Part shown: positions 55,622 to 64,000 of the stretch, piece by piece
Layout: each line of letters opens with the position of its first letter
Numbering within the stretch: the first letter of the stretch is position 1
Source: Paulinella micropora
Taxonomy: Eukaryota > Cercozoa > Imbricatea > Euglyphida > Paulinellidae
Direction of reading: 5' to 3'
Assembly (NCBI GenBank): GCA_019918135.1
Contig: WBZZ01003091.1
Coordinates: 69,501 to 133,500 of the forward strand
DNA: 64,000 nt
The notes under the pieces: generated by a model
The model's database searches: none
What the model saw: only the letters and a program-made list of their open reading frames with translations
Told to the model about the DNA's origin: nothing
Program-made: the position numbers and the translations under genes

Positions 55622-56975
55622 AATGTCTACCTCGGGCCTTTGCTGCCGGAAGTCTTGTACCTCCGCCCGTGGGATCTGCCTTCTCATGACGATAAGGAAG
55701 AGTTTGCGCAGTGACCGACATTGCTGCAACGCTGCAATGGAAGTGATGCCTTCACAGAGAGTGAATTCAATTTGTCGCAGCGAGCGGCAGTGCTGCAGTC
55801 CGGCTACACTGTTGTTGTCTAGGCTTGATCGAGACTTAAGTCCGCAAGAACAGGAAAAGCGCGCAGGACACTGAGGTCCTGGACGGCGAAGGTCCAACAG
55901 CCCAAGTTTGCTCAGCTTGGGGCAAGCCTGCAGCGAGAGTAGGTCCTGGCTGGTGAGACCGTCGCAATCACGCAGCCTGAGCTCTACTAAGGCCGGAAAC
56001 TTTAACAAATGTCGGACGGAGCGGTCGGAACAGCACGTGAGAGTAACCTTGAAGGTCTCGAGCTGGAGTGTGTACAGGTCGGGCAAATCGGCGCCCGTGG
56101 TCCTGCTGCAGTCCAGTAAGTCCAAATGACACAATGCTCTTATTTGCGTTAGGAGCTTAAACTCTGACTCTGGAAAACCGCAAAAGCTCAGGCGGTCGAG
56201 TTTGTCGAGCGTGGGGAAAGCCGCGCGAGCTCCCCCGGCAGTAAGATAATTTCTTTTGTGCAGGTTCAGCTCCTGAAGTTGCAGATTCTGGAGGCCCCTG
56301 CCAGTGATTCGTCGACAATCTTCTAAGTCCAAGGCTTTTAGGCGCGTCAACACCTGCAGCGCCGAGTCCGTAATGTTGACGCATTCCGCCAAACCCAGGC
56401 GTTCCAGCCCCGTGAATTTGGGCAGTACTGCCTGAAGCTCTGGGTCAGTGATCTCACCTTTTTTCGAGGCGCAGCGAGGAAAGCGAGCTTGCGCTCTGCA
56501 GCAGCTGCTGCAGACATACGCTTGTGTACTTGCTTCCGATGAGGCTCTGAATAGCAGAGAAGGCCCGCAGAGTCTTGGGCGACACTGAGCCCTTAAGTGT
56601 CAACTCTTTTACTTTAATCGAGGTGACCAGCGGCACTAGTTTTGTTTGGCCGGCTTCCGAAAGACGAAAGATGGTCAGGCTGTGCAGTGGTGTGCAAAAG
56701 GTCTGGCAAACCGGGGCCAACAGTGACAAGATTTGGCGGTGCGATTCGAGCTCTAACTTGAGCTCGCGCTCAAAGTGTGCCCAAAATTCGGCCGTCGTGA
56801 CAACCGTCTTGAAAGGCGTGCACACGAGGGTCCACACAGCGGCTTCCTCGGCACCTGCCAGGTCCCTGACAATCGGCCAAACGTCTAAAGGCAAAAGAAA
56901 CAGCCGATTGTCTGGCACGGTGTCTGTGTGCGAATGTGTCTTCTGACGTTTGGCGGGGTGCGAGTGTTCCGACAT
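55622..56975 (-). pseudogene. F-box/LRR protein, paralogue B, looks broken
   Basis: Starts at ATG 56975 (MSEHSHPAKRQKTHSHTDT). The F-box reads LFLLPLDVWPIVRDLAGAEE, then WTLVCTPFKTVVTTAEFW. Leucine-rich repeats follow (LKALDLEDCRRITGRGLQNL, LCHLDLLDCSRTTGADL, LRLRDCDGLTSQDLLSL), ending RPEVDISFT. It is next to and in the same direction as paralogue C, and the F-box regions are highly similar in DNA, so a tandem duplication is likely. It looks interrupted about twice. Confidence 0.7.
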
Positions 56976-57237
56976 AGCCTTTTTTTAAAAAAAATTGCTT
57001 CTAGGGTTCTTTTTTCTTATTGTTTGTTTGTTTTTTTCTTGTCTTGTGCGTACTCCACCCCCTCTCCTACCCGCCACACCCCCCCCCCCCCACTCTCTCT
57101 CTCTCTCTCTCTGTCTTTTCGCTTTCTCTGTCTCTCTCTCTCCCCCTCCCCTTCCATTCCCCCCTTCCGTTCCATTCCCCCCTTCCGTTCCATTCCCGTT
57201 AAGAAAAGGTCTCTTGCAAGCGCTCGGCGGGATCTTA
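56976..57237. other. intergenic, pyrimidine-rich
   Basis: C and CT runs (57.08-57.15 kb) and two tandem copies of CCCCCTTCCGTTCCATT lie between paralogues B and C. No gene is supported. Confidence 0.6.
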
Positions 57238-58626
57238 CTAGCGGATGCTTCTGCCCATCCAGGAAATGTCTACCTCGGGCCGTCTTTTTTTGAAGGCTTT
57301 TAAATTCTCCCGTGCTATTAACGGGAGATAACCAGTGATCTTGCGCAATGGCCGACATTTCTGCAACGCCGCAATGGTAGTAATGTTGGGGCATTGATCG
57401 AGAAAGAGTTCCCGCAGCACGGCGCAGTGCTGCAGTCCGGCCAGTTGCGTATTGTCCGTGCGCAGTTCACTGAGGCTTAAAGACTGAAGGAATGGCAACC
57501 GGCGTAGCACGACCAGGTCCTCGATGGCCCTGCAGTTAAAAAGGTACAGCTTGGCCAGCCCGCTGTAGGTTTGCAGCGAGAGTAGGTCTTCGCTGGTGAG
57601 GTTGCAATCCTGCAGCTTCAGCTCTACTACTGTTGGAAACCCTGGCAAATGTCTGAGGCATTGGCTGGAGCAGCCCGTGAGAGTGATCTTGAGGGTTTCG
57701 AGGTTGAGTGCGTTGAGTGCAGACAAGTCCGTGCCCGTGATTAATTTGCATTCTAGCAGGTCCAGATGGCGCAGGGTCCGTATTTGCGCTAGGATCCCCA
57801 ATTGAGAGTCCGTGAGCTCGCACAGCCTCAGTCGTTCGAGATGGTTGAGCGTAGGTAAAACCTGCAATCTCTGGAAAAGGTGCCAATACTTTTGGCGCGC
57901 GTTGAGCTGTTGTAAGGGCAGGCCCTTGAGCCCTTGGCCAGTGATCGCGGCACAGCTGTCTATGTCCAGTGTTTTTAGGCGCGTCAAAGATTGCAGCGTC
58001 GAGTCCGTAAGGCAGATGCACCACGTCAGACCCAGGCGCTCCAGCTGCGTAAATCTGAGCAGTGCCGCCTGCAGGTCAGCGTCAGTGATCATGCGGTATT
58101 GGAGGCACAGTGTAGTGAGCTGGCCGGGGCTTTGGAGAGGCTGCAGACATGCGTTGGTGGCGGCGCTCTTGTAGAGGGTTAGGCTGTGGATAACAGAGAA
58201 TTCCGACAGGATGGCTGGCAGAGGTTCTTCGATTCTTAACTCTGTCACCATTAGGCCACTGACCAGGGGCGCTAAGGTCATTTGGTTGGCTGGCGTAAGC
58301 GCCGGAATGCTGAGGCTGTCTAGCGACACCTTAGTTGTTCGGCAAACGGGGCCGAACAAAGACAAGATCTGCAGGTGCGATTCGAGGTTGAGGTTGAACT
58401 CAGACTGAAAGTGTGCCCAAAATTCGTCCGTCGTGACAACCGTCTTGAAATGCGTGCACACGAGGGTCCAAACAGCGGCTTCCTCGGCACCTGCCAGGTC
58501 CCTGACAATCGGCCAAACGTCTAAAGGCAAAAGAAACAGCCACGAAACTGCGTGGGTTGGCCAACCTTGGGTGTGCCCTTCTGACTCAATCTTCTGGCGT
58601 TTGGCGGCTTGCGAGTGTTCCGACAT
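57238..58626 (-). CDS. F-box/LRR protein, paralogue C, looks whole
   Basis: A 462-residue frame from ATG 58626 (MSEHSQAAKRQKIESEGHT) to the stop at 57238. The F-box (about residues 30-75) reads LFLLPLDVWPIVRDLAGAEE, then WTLVCTHFKTVVTTDEFW. About 12 leucine-rich repeats follow, many cysteine-type: LGLTWCICLTDSTLQSL, LKTLDIDSCAAITGQGLKGL, LRHLDLLECKLITGTDL. It ends RPEVDISWMGRSIR. By family, it should bind Skp1 and target proteins for SCF-mediated ubiquitination. The frame is also open upstream of this ATG through low-complexity sequence, which is probably not coding. It is the best-preserved member of the family here. Confidence 0.75.
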   Translation of the reverse strand: MSEHSQAAKRQKIESEGHTQGWPTHAVSWLFLLPLDVWPIVRDLAGAEEAAVWTLVCTHFKTVVTTDEFWAHFQSEFNLNLESHLQILSLFGPVCRTTKVSLDSLSIPALTPANQMTLAPLVSGLMVTELRIEEPLPAILSEFSVIHSLTLYKSAATNACLQPLQSPGQLTTLCLQYRMITDADLQAALLRFTQLERLGLTWCICLTDSTLQSLTRLKTLDIDSCAAITGQGLKGLPLQQLNARQKYWHLFQRLQVLPTLNHLERLRLCELTDSQLGILAQIRTLRHLDLLECKLITGTDLSALNALNLETLKITLTGCSSQCLRHLPGFPTVVELKLQDCNLTSEDLLSLQTYSGLAKLYLFNCRAIEDLVVLRRLPFLQSLSLSELRTDNTQLAGLQHCAVLRELFLDQCPNITTIAALQKCRPLRKITGYLPLIARENLKAFKKRRPEVDISWMGRSIR

Positions 58627-58955
58627 AGCTTTCTTTTTTTCTTTGCTATCTACGCACCCCAACTTACGAGTCCTCTCCCCCCCCTCAACCCCCCTCAACC
58701 CCCTCCCCCCCTCCCCTCTCCCCCCCCCCCCTTTTTTTAGTACAAGAATGTCTCTGGCCAAAGAGAGGGAGAGGGGGGGGGGCCACCCCCCGAAACAGAC
58801 GGAGCTTGTTTTTTCCTTTCCCTGGCCCCCCCTCTTCCAGTTCGCTCGTCTCCGGCCCCCCACCCCCCCCCCCCCTGAGCTGACCGTACCAGGGGTTGGC
58901 CGAGAGAAAAAAAAGTCCCAGAGACGGGGAAAAAAAGAAAAAAAAAAGATAGTAT
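58627..58955. promoter_or_regulatory. divergent intergenic region with C runs
   Basis: 330 bases between the divergent genes at 58626 (minus) and 58959 (plus). It holds tandem CCCCTCAACCC units and runs of C near 58.72 and 58.86 kb. Both promoters must lie here if the genes are expressed; no specific motif was identified. Confidence 0.45.
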
Positions 58956-58958
58956 CGA

Positions 58959-59857
58959 TGAGCGGACGGCCGGCGCTTTTCGTGGTGCTCGAGCCGGTCC
59001 GGCCCGCCCAGTTTGCAGAAGCTACTAGTGCAGCAGCGGCGGCAGCACGACAACAGCAGGGCGGCGAGGCCAAAAATCTGTACCTGTGCCAAACACGTTC
59101 CCGCCAGGACGAGACCGCTGATTGGACACTTCTGGCCTACGAGGACTACTGCATTTATGTTGGCGCTCCGTACTACAGCAGTCGGGATATGCACAAAGCG
59201 ATACGTATGAACGCGGACGAAGTGGGTCGCGTCATGCTGCAGATCGCGTACAAAGTCCGCTTCTCGGGCTAAACCTCGGTGGTATTTCCTGCCACTATCG
59301 GCCGGCTCTCGTTTGCCGAGCCAGGCCCTGAGCTGGATGACTTCCACCACCAGCTCGTGACCTTGAGCCGCTACGGCTGCGTTCGCTTGTCGCTGCCCAG
59401 TGATTTTCAGGTGTCGTTGAGGGAGGTCCCGACAGCTAATTTAGCCTTGGATGCATTAGGAGAGGAGACAGATAAGCGAACCAGACTACATTGGAACTTT
59501 GACGTGTATCTCCTGCACGAACCCCCCGCCGATACAGAAGAAAAAGTCTACCTGCCACTGAATTTGTCAGAGGGTGAGGGTGGCGACCTGCTGCTGCAGG
59601 TCTTGTACAAATGTGGCCAAAACAAGTGGCGCAACCAGATGTGGACGCGCGTGTGCGTGCACGTGGCTGTAGCTGAGGAGGCCAGTGCTAGCCCCGCGCT
59701 CAGCTGCCCCCTGCCTCGACATTTGGCAGTGCAGCTGGCGGGGACGCTGCGGTCGCTATTTGCAGGCGAGAGCTTTCAATACAGACTGCCGCGACTTTCA
59801 GTAACAAAGCCCCTGGCAGGCGGGACTCTCAGACCCAAGAAAAAGCAGCGTGTGTGA
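58959..59857 (+). pseudogene. unrecognised protein gene, possibly broken
   Basis: Starts at ATG 58959 (MSGRPALFVVLEPVRPAQF). The first frame has an Ala/Gln stretch and then WTLLAYEDYCIYVGAPYYSS. A second frame (59279-59857) has LLQVLYKCGQNKWRNQMWTR and ends in a basic, nuclear-signal-like tail (LRPKKKQRV). Spacing suggests one gene with about one break, but two genes are possible. No family was recognised. A small stem CTCCAA/TTGGAG follows the stop at 59868-59887. Confidence 0.45.
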
Positions 59858-59879
59858 AAGGCGCCTGCTCCAAGGGCTC

Positions 59880-60180
59880 CTTTGGAGAGAGAGAGAGAGC
59901 ATAGCGGTTCCGTCCCCTCGCTTCTCTTTTTCTTTTCTCTTTTGCGCTCACGCCATAGATTTTCTTGGCGGTGTTTTTCGCTTCCCGCCCAGGAGGGTGG
60001 GCAAAAAAAAGGGAGAGTGGGGGTGTAAGATAATAAAAAGAGAAGCGAGGAGAGCGGGGGGGGGGGGGGGGAGGAGAAAGGTGGGAGGGGGGGGGCGCTC
60101 GACGCCTATTTTTTGCCGAGCCACTAGCACCAGAAGGTTTAAAAAAACAAAGAATCCAAGGCAGGAAGAAGAACATTAAA
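59880..60180. repeat. intergenic tract with G runs
   Basis: A run of about 16 G near 60.06 kb and another near 60.09 kb, with GA-rich and A-rich flanks. No gene is supported. Confidence 0.75.
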
Positions 60181-60211
60181 GAAGAAAAAAAAAGAGAACC
60201 AAAGGCTGCTT

Positions 60212-61001
60212 ATGACAGAACCACTCCTGCTGTTCTTGCTTCTTTCGGCCTTGGCAGGATCGCTGCCCGCTCCTTCTCCACCAGTCAGCAATATTTCCGT
60301 GCCCCGGTTCATGAAACGTAAGTACAGAAAAGAGGTGGCCTTGTTCCTAGCGGATCATGCCCCCACGCACCACGCGGAGGTTCCGTACGGAAAAGGCGCA
60401 GTACACTTAGTTTCGGTCCAACCGTTTGTACAGCTACCGGACTGCCAGTTTATCAAGGTTTTTAATCTTTATACCCTGTACCCCCAATACGCCGCACACC
60501 ACTTCAAATTCTACTTTGAAGCGTCACACCCAGTGTACTCTACCAAAACCCGGGCCTATTTCATATCAGCGCACGCGAAGGACGACACGAACAAGCAATT
60601 CCGCCTGCGAGAGGCCAGGGCACGGGTCTGGGCGAAAAGAGGTACCAACGCTAACCTCAATCTCAGCGTGTACGCGGTCTGTGCGGACCCTTACAATGGT
60701 GGCTGCACGCTAGAATTCACGCCCGCGGTCGTCTGCACGCGACACTACCCTGCAATTCCCAAGCTAGGCATGATTCAGCGCCCTCGTCCTCCTGTGCTTG
60801 AGCGTCTTTCTGCGTTACGGTTGCTCCTATTCCGTGAGCCGGTTCTGGGAAGATGTTCTGAATTGTTCATGTGTCTGGCTGTGGGTTTCGCTAGTTCCGG
60901 GGTTGGTTTGCTTGCTTGTTTTGATAGGCCTGTGGGACCAAGGCGATAGAATTGCGCTGTGGAGGAGCCAGGCTACGGACGAACTATTCTACCTCAACTG
61001 A
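60212..61001 (+). pseudogene. signal-peptide surface protein with a C-terminal membrane span, looks broken
   Basis: Starts at ATG 60212 with MTEPLLLFLLLSALAGSLPA, a clear signal peptide. The ectodomain-like part has YGKGAVHLVSVQPFVQLPDC and LNLSVYAVCADPYNGGCTL, with several cysteines and two or three possible N-glycosylation sites. Coding near the end encodes a hydrophobic span (PGLVCLLVLIGLW) that would anchor it as a type I membrane protein. It looks interrupted about once. No family was recognised. Confidence 0.5.
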
Positions 61002-61227
61002 CTGTCTGGAAGAAGCGGGGGCGGGGGAAGGGACCCTCTCTCCCCCGTCCCCTTGCCAGGCACATTGCTCAAAAACTGGGCGGCCCCCCCCCTCCCCTAT
61101 TCGCCTACGACTTTCCTCTCTTCCCACTCCCCCCCCCCCCCCCCACGCTCATCTTTAACTCTCTCGAAGCTTTATTTCTTAGAAACAGGAATGAAAAATT
61201 AAAAGCTCTTTTTATTCTGAAGCAGGA

Positions 61228-61563
61228 ATGGAACTTGAAAAATGGTGTCAAACTCATCCTGCAGTGTCGGCACAAAAAGTTAGAAGGGCTATACAAAAAG
61301 CAAATCCTACCCTTGGCGGAACGAGTTTTTATTATGTCTTTGGGCTCAGGGATGCCCCACCAACCTCACAGCCAGAGGAAATGAGCTCCTACTTCTTGGT
61401 TTGGTACCGATCACCGAAGGACGCCTGGGATAAAACGAATTTTCTGATCCAACTGGCAACTCTTGCAGCCCTCTTTCTTGCTTGCACTGGCGCTAGCTCG
61501 AAGCAAAAGCGACGGCGAAGGAAAAAAGGGGGGAACGGATGCAAAGAGCAGGGCCGGCCGTGA
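61228..61563 (+). CDS. small membrane protein, 111 residues
   Basis: A complete frame from ATG 61228 (MELEKWCQTHPAVSAQKVRR). The middle has TSFYYVFGLRDAPPTS and SSYFLVWYRSPKDAWDK. One hydrophobic span (FLIQLATLAALFLACTGAS) is followed by a strongly basic tail (KQKRRRRKKGGNG), so the C-terminus would face the cytosol. No family was recognised. Confidence 0.45.
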   Translation: MELEKWCQTHPAVSAQKVRRAIQKANPTLGGTSFYYVFGLRDAPPTSQPEEMSSYFLVWYRSPKDAWDKTNFLIQLATLAALFLACTGASSKQKRRRRKKGGNGCKEQGRP

Positions 61564-62500
61564 CACATTAAAAAAGATTTTTGTTTTTAGAAAACAACAA
61601 AGTAATCTCTTAACCTCCCGAATATCCGGGGGAGGGAAGAGGAAGGGAAGAGGAAGGGAAGAGGAAGGGAAGAGGAAGGGGGGGGGGGTTTCAAACGCCC
61701 CCCCCCCCCTCCGCGCAATTGAAAAAGGGAGGAAAATAGGGGGAAAAGGAGGGGGGCCGCGACTGTTATATTTTAGCAAAAAAAAAAAAACAGCGAGACG
61801 TGGAGAGGGGGGGGGGGGGAGGAGGAGGAAGGTGGGAGAGGGGGGGGAGAGAGAAAAATAGTAGGCTCAAAACAAAAAACCTGGTCTTGTGTAGCCAATC
61901 GCCGACATTACGAGGCTTGGGTGAACGAGGGCGAAACCAAGGTATTTTCAATTTTTTTTAGTTCCCAGAAGCAGAGACGACAGTCGCGTTTGGTCCAAAG
62001 GGGGGCGAGGGGGGGGGGGGGGGGAAGTGCGAGCCCTTGACTGTCGGCCCCCCCCCCCCCCCCGGACGACGACGAGCAGAGAAAAAAGACAGAGGGGGAG
62101 GTGTCAAAAATCCTTCTGCCCATACGTGTGTGGGGGGGGCGGGGGCGCCCTCTGGCCCCCCCCCCCCCGCCCCAAAAAAAAGAAAAAAACTTGGGGCTAA
62201 AAAAGGCACCACAAGGGGAGCGGGGCGGGGGGGAGGGGGGGGGGAAAGAAGAAGGGAGAGGGGAGCAACCCCCCCCTCTCCTCCCCTGAAGGGAGAAAGA
62301 GAGAGGGGAGGGGAGCGCCCCCCCCCCCCCCCCCCTCCGCTCCCCTCCTCCTTCCTTTTCTTGCTAACACTCGCTTTTTCTATTTGCACTTCCCCCCCCC
62401 TTCCCCCTCTTCACACCCTTTACTTTATCCATTTGGCTATTTTACTAGGTTTGTCGCACACTCCAGAACGGACAGGATTTCGAAAGGTGAAGTCATTACT
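61564..62500. repeat. long low-complexity intergenic tract with many G and C runs
   Basis: Four tandem GAGGAAGGGAA units near 61.63 kb and at least eight runs of 10 or more G or C follow. The right copy of the ~80-bp inverted repeat is inside (61862-61945). Open frames are artefacts of low complexity. The tract probably includes the promoter of the D5-like gene. Confidence 0.8.
61862..61945 (-). repeat. ~80-bp inverted repeat, right copy
   Basis: The reverse complement of the 34313-34402 sequence, sharing AGGCTCAAAACAAAAAA, TGTGTAGC and CCGACATTACGAGGCTTGGG with only small changes. The copies are 27.5 kb apart. Confidence 0.85.
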
Positions 62501-62534
62501 CTCATGCCTCACCAGAAAAGACGCACAGAAAAAA

Positions 62535-64000
62535 ATGGCGATTACGACGAGGAAACTTTTAAGGCCGCTCTTTACGTTAGGCCAGCGCATAGACAAGGAA
62601 ACACTGAAGAAGATCTCTATGCTAGAAGACGTGAATGAGTGGGAGCTGCCTGTGAACGCACTGCTGCAGTCATGCTCAATCAATCGAAACCCTGTCGAAT
62701 ACCTGCCCGGCAAACCGGACAAGAAAGGGAGGCCATATGGAAATGGCGCGGTTTGTAACTTGCCCCTGTGGATCATGCGTCTTGTCTCTGGCTCGTTCTA
62801 TGAATCCATCGGCATGAGCACCGCGGCAGCGACTATTTTGGCGCAGCTTACAGACAGGGAGCAGCTGTCTGTGCCGGCGCTGTTTTGCAGGTTTGCCAAC
62901 GGTGGGCAGGAAGCTATGCAAAAGCTGTTGTTGGAGCAGGTCAGAAAAGAAGATACGCCGAGCAACAGAAGGTGGGCCAAGAAGCAGTTCGACTCGGTGA
63001 TCGATCAGGAATCAGTGCCGCGTAACCATGCAATCGATTGTCCGCTTATGCGCGACTGGTCACAAGCGTGCAGGAGCATGGGCAAGCAACTGAAGCGCGC
63101 GGGCGTCTTTGCAGAAGTGTGGGCTTTGGTAAAGTCGCTGAGCGACAAACCCAACAAGCTCACTACATTTGTCTCGTACATTTACCAGCGAGAGGAACTG
63201 AAAATCATGATGGAAGTGATGAGCTTTTTGCAGTCTCAGGGGCTTTACACTGGGGTTTTTTTTAATGATCAACTTCTGGTCGAGAGCAAGCTTCCCCGAG
63301 GCGGAGAGAAGGTTTTTACAGACGCGAGGTTGGCGAGTGTTCGGGCTCACGTAAGGGAGGCTCTGGGGCTCGACGTCGAGTTCCATGGCGGTAGCTATTT
63401 GCCCACGGTGGAGGACAAAAAGAGGCTTTATGGCTCTGTCAGTCTGAGCAAGCTGCCCAATGATACAGAGCGCTGTTTTGAACTGCTGGTGCGTCATGGG
63501 TCCGCCAATAGGCTACTGCGGTATGAGGGCTATGTGTTGCGCCCTCATGCGTATATTCAAGGCGTGTATGAGTATTCGAATGATTACTCAACCTACGCAG
63601 CAGAGGTCCTGGAGTTATCGGTTAACTATACCAGCAACGCTGTGTCGAGCAATAACACGTTGGAACGCTATCTAGAGCGCGTGGGGCACCCGCTTTTTCC
63701 GCTTATGACTCCGTCGTCAATCCGTAGCGACTGGATCAGCTTTCGCACTTGCTCGTTCAACGTCAAGACCCTGGAGTATTGTAGGTGGGATGACTTCAAG
63801 GAGAAAGGCGAGTCCGCTCCGTTTACTGACCATTGGTTCGACTTCGAAATAGATTTTGAAAAATTAGCAGAAGCTGCAAACCAGGGCGACGAGTGGCTTA
63901 CTCCGCTTTGGTCCCAAATGCTGAAGCTGCAACTCAGCGAAGAAATGTGCTACGTGTTTGAACTGCTTGTTGGAAGGCTAATGCACAGGCTGGGAGAGTA
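62535..64000 (+). CDS. D5-like primase-helicase, N-terminal part, runs past the window edge
   Basis: Open from ATG 62535 (MAITTRKLLRPLFTLGQRID) to the window end, 488 codons so far. Near residue 70 the motif GRPYGNGAVCNLPLWIMRLV resembles the GRxY and LxxLPRxIR block of giant-virus primases. Near residue 400, SSIRSDWISFRTCSFNVKTL followed by DHWFDFEIDFEKL resembles the D5_N region that precedes the superfamily 3 helicase. In large DNA viruses this protein primes and unwinds DNA at replication forks. The helicase Walker motifs would lie outside the window. An alternative ATG at 62503 is in another frame and gives only a short product. Confidence 0.6.
   Translation, partial: MAITTRKLLRPLFTLGQRIDKETLKKISMLEDVNEWELPVNALLQSCSINRNPVEYLPGKPDKKGRPYGNGAVCNLPLWIMRLVSGSFYESIGMSTAAATILAQLTDREQLSVPALFCRFANGGQEAMQKLLLEQVRKEDTPSNRRWAKKQFDSVIDQESVPRNHAIDCPLMRDWSQACRSMGKQLKRAGVFAEVWALVKSLSDKPNKLTTFVSYIYQREELKIMMEVMSFLQSQGLYTGVFFNDQLLVESKLPRGGEKVFTDARLASVRAHVREALGLDVEFHGGSYLPTVEDKKRLYGSVSLSKLPNDTERCFELLVRHGSANRLLRYEGYVLRPHAYIQGVYEYSNDYSTYAAEVLELSVNYTSNAVSSNNTLERYLERVGHPLFPLMTPSSIRSDWISFRTCSFNVKTLEYCRWDDFKEKGESAPFTDHWFDFEIDFEKLAEAANQGDEWLTPLWSQMLKLQLSEEMCYVFELLVGRLMHRLGE

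Larger units (their letters stand above)
31750..64000. mobile_element. endogenous giant-virus-like segment, runs past the window edge
   Basis: From about 31.75 kb to the end, genes lie close together on both strands without visible introns. Many long G or C runs fill the gaps. Marker-type content includes a D5-like primase-helicase (from 62.5 kb), five F-box/LRR proteins, an F-box protein, a MYND-finger protein, an NHL propeller and several signal-peptide proteins. Hairpins occur in gaps and at some gene ends, as known for giant-virus transcripts. Roughly half of the genes look whole and half broken, with about ten breaks overall. CpG does not look depleted by eye. No capsid gene lies in the window. 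Confidence 0.65.

Overview
ORGANISM. The window looks like nuclear DNA of a protist-like eukaryote. It carries LTR-retrotransposon fossils, short GT-AG introns, microsatellites and short dispersed repeats, followed by a compact block that appears intronless. That block has features of an endogenised giant virus (Nucleocytoviricota): a D5-type primase-helicase-like gene, a family of F-box/leucine-rich-repeat proteins, a MYND finger, an NHL propeller, several signal-peptide or membrane proteins, and hairpins in intergenic regions and at gene ends. A unicellular relative of animals or an amoeboid protist would fit, but no species can be named from the sequence. No rRNA, CRISPR array or bacterial operon was seen. 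LAYOUT. 0-8.6 kb holds a broken Ty3/gypsy-like element on the minus strand, cut by the window edge. 8.8-9.5 kb holds a possible small two-exon gene whose intron is a CTAT/TACC microsatellite. 9.9-10.9 kb holds two inverted copies of a TA-flanked MITE. 12-15.5 kb is gene-poor, with dispersed palindromes and unassigned coding fragments. 15.5-17.1 kb has two minisatellites. 17.3-20.1 kb is a second LTR-element fossil with gag-like and integrase remnants. 21.7-26.6 kb (minus) is a multi-exon gene joining an acidic/basic N-terminus, a ParB-like segment and an amino-methyltransferase-like segment. 26.5-26.8 kb is an array of hairpins. 28.0-31.7 kb is the 5' part of a copia-like element (gag and protease). 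From about 31.75 kb to the window end is the giant-virus-like segment, with genes on both strands separated by long G or C runs. HOW IT FITS. The main story is layered selfish DNA. Retroelement fossils surround a spliced methyltransferase-like gene whose introns carry copies of a ~55-bp palindromic repeat; one 62-nt intron is almost nothing but that repeat, which suggests introns made by repeat insertion. The virus-like block abuts a truncated copia-like element and is partly decayed: some genes look whole (for example the 882-residue protein at 46-48.6 kb and the F-box/LRR gene at 57.2-58.6 kb), while others look broken. LIMITS. All calls come from reading the sequence and translations by eye. 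Exon borders outside the three described introns, LTR ends and most viral gene functions are unproven.
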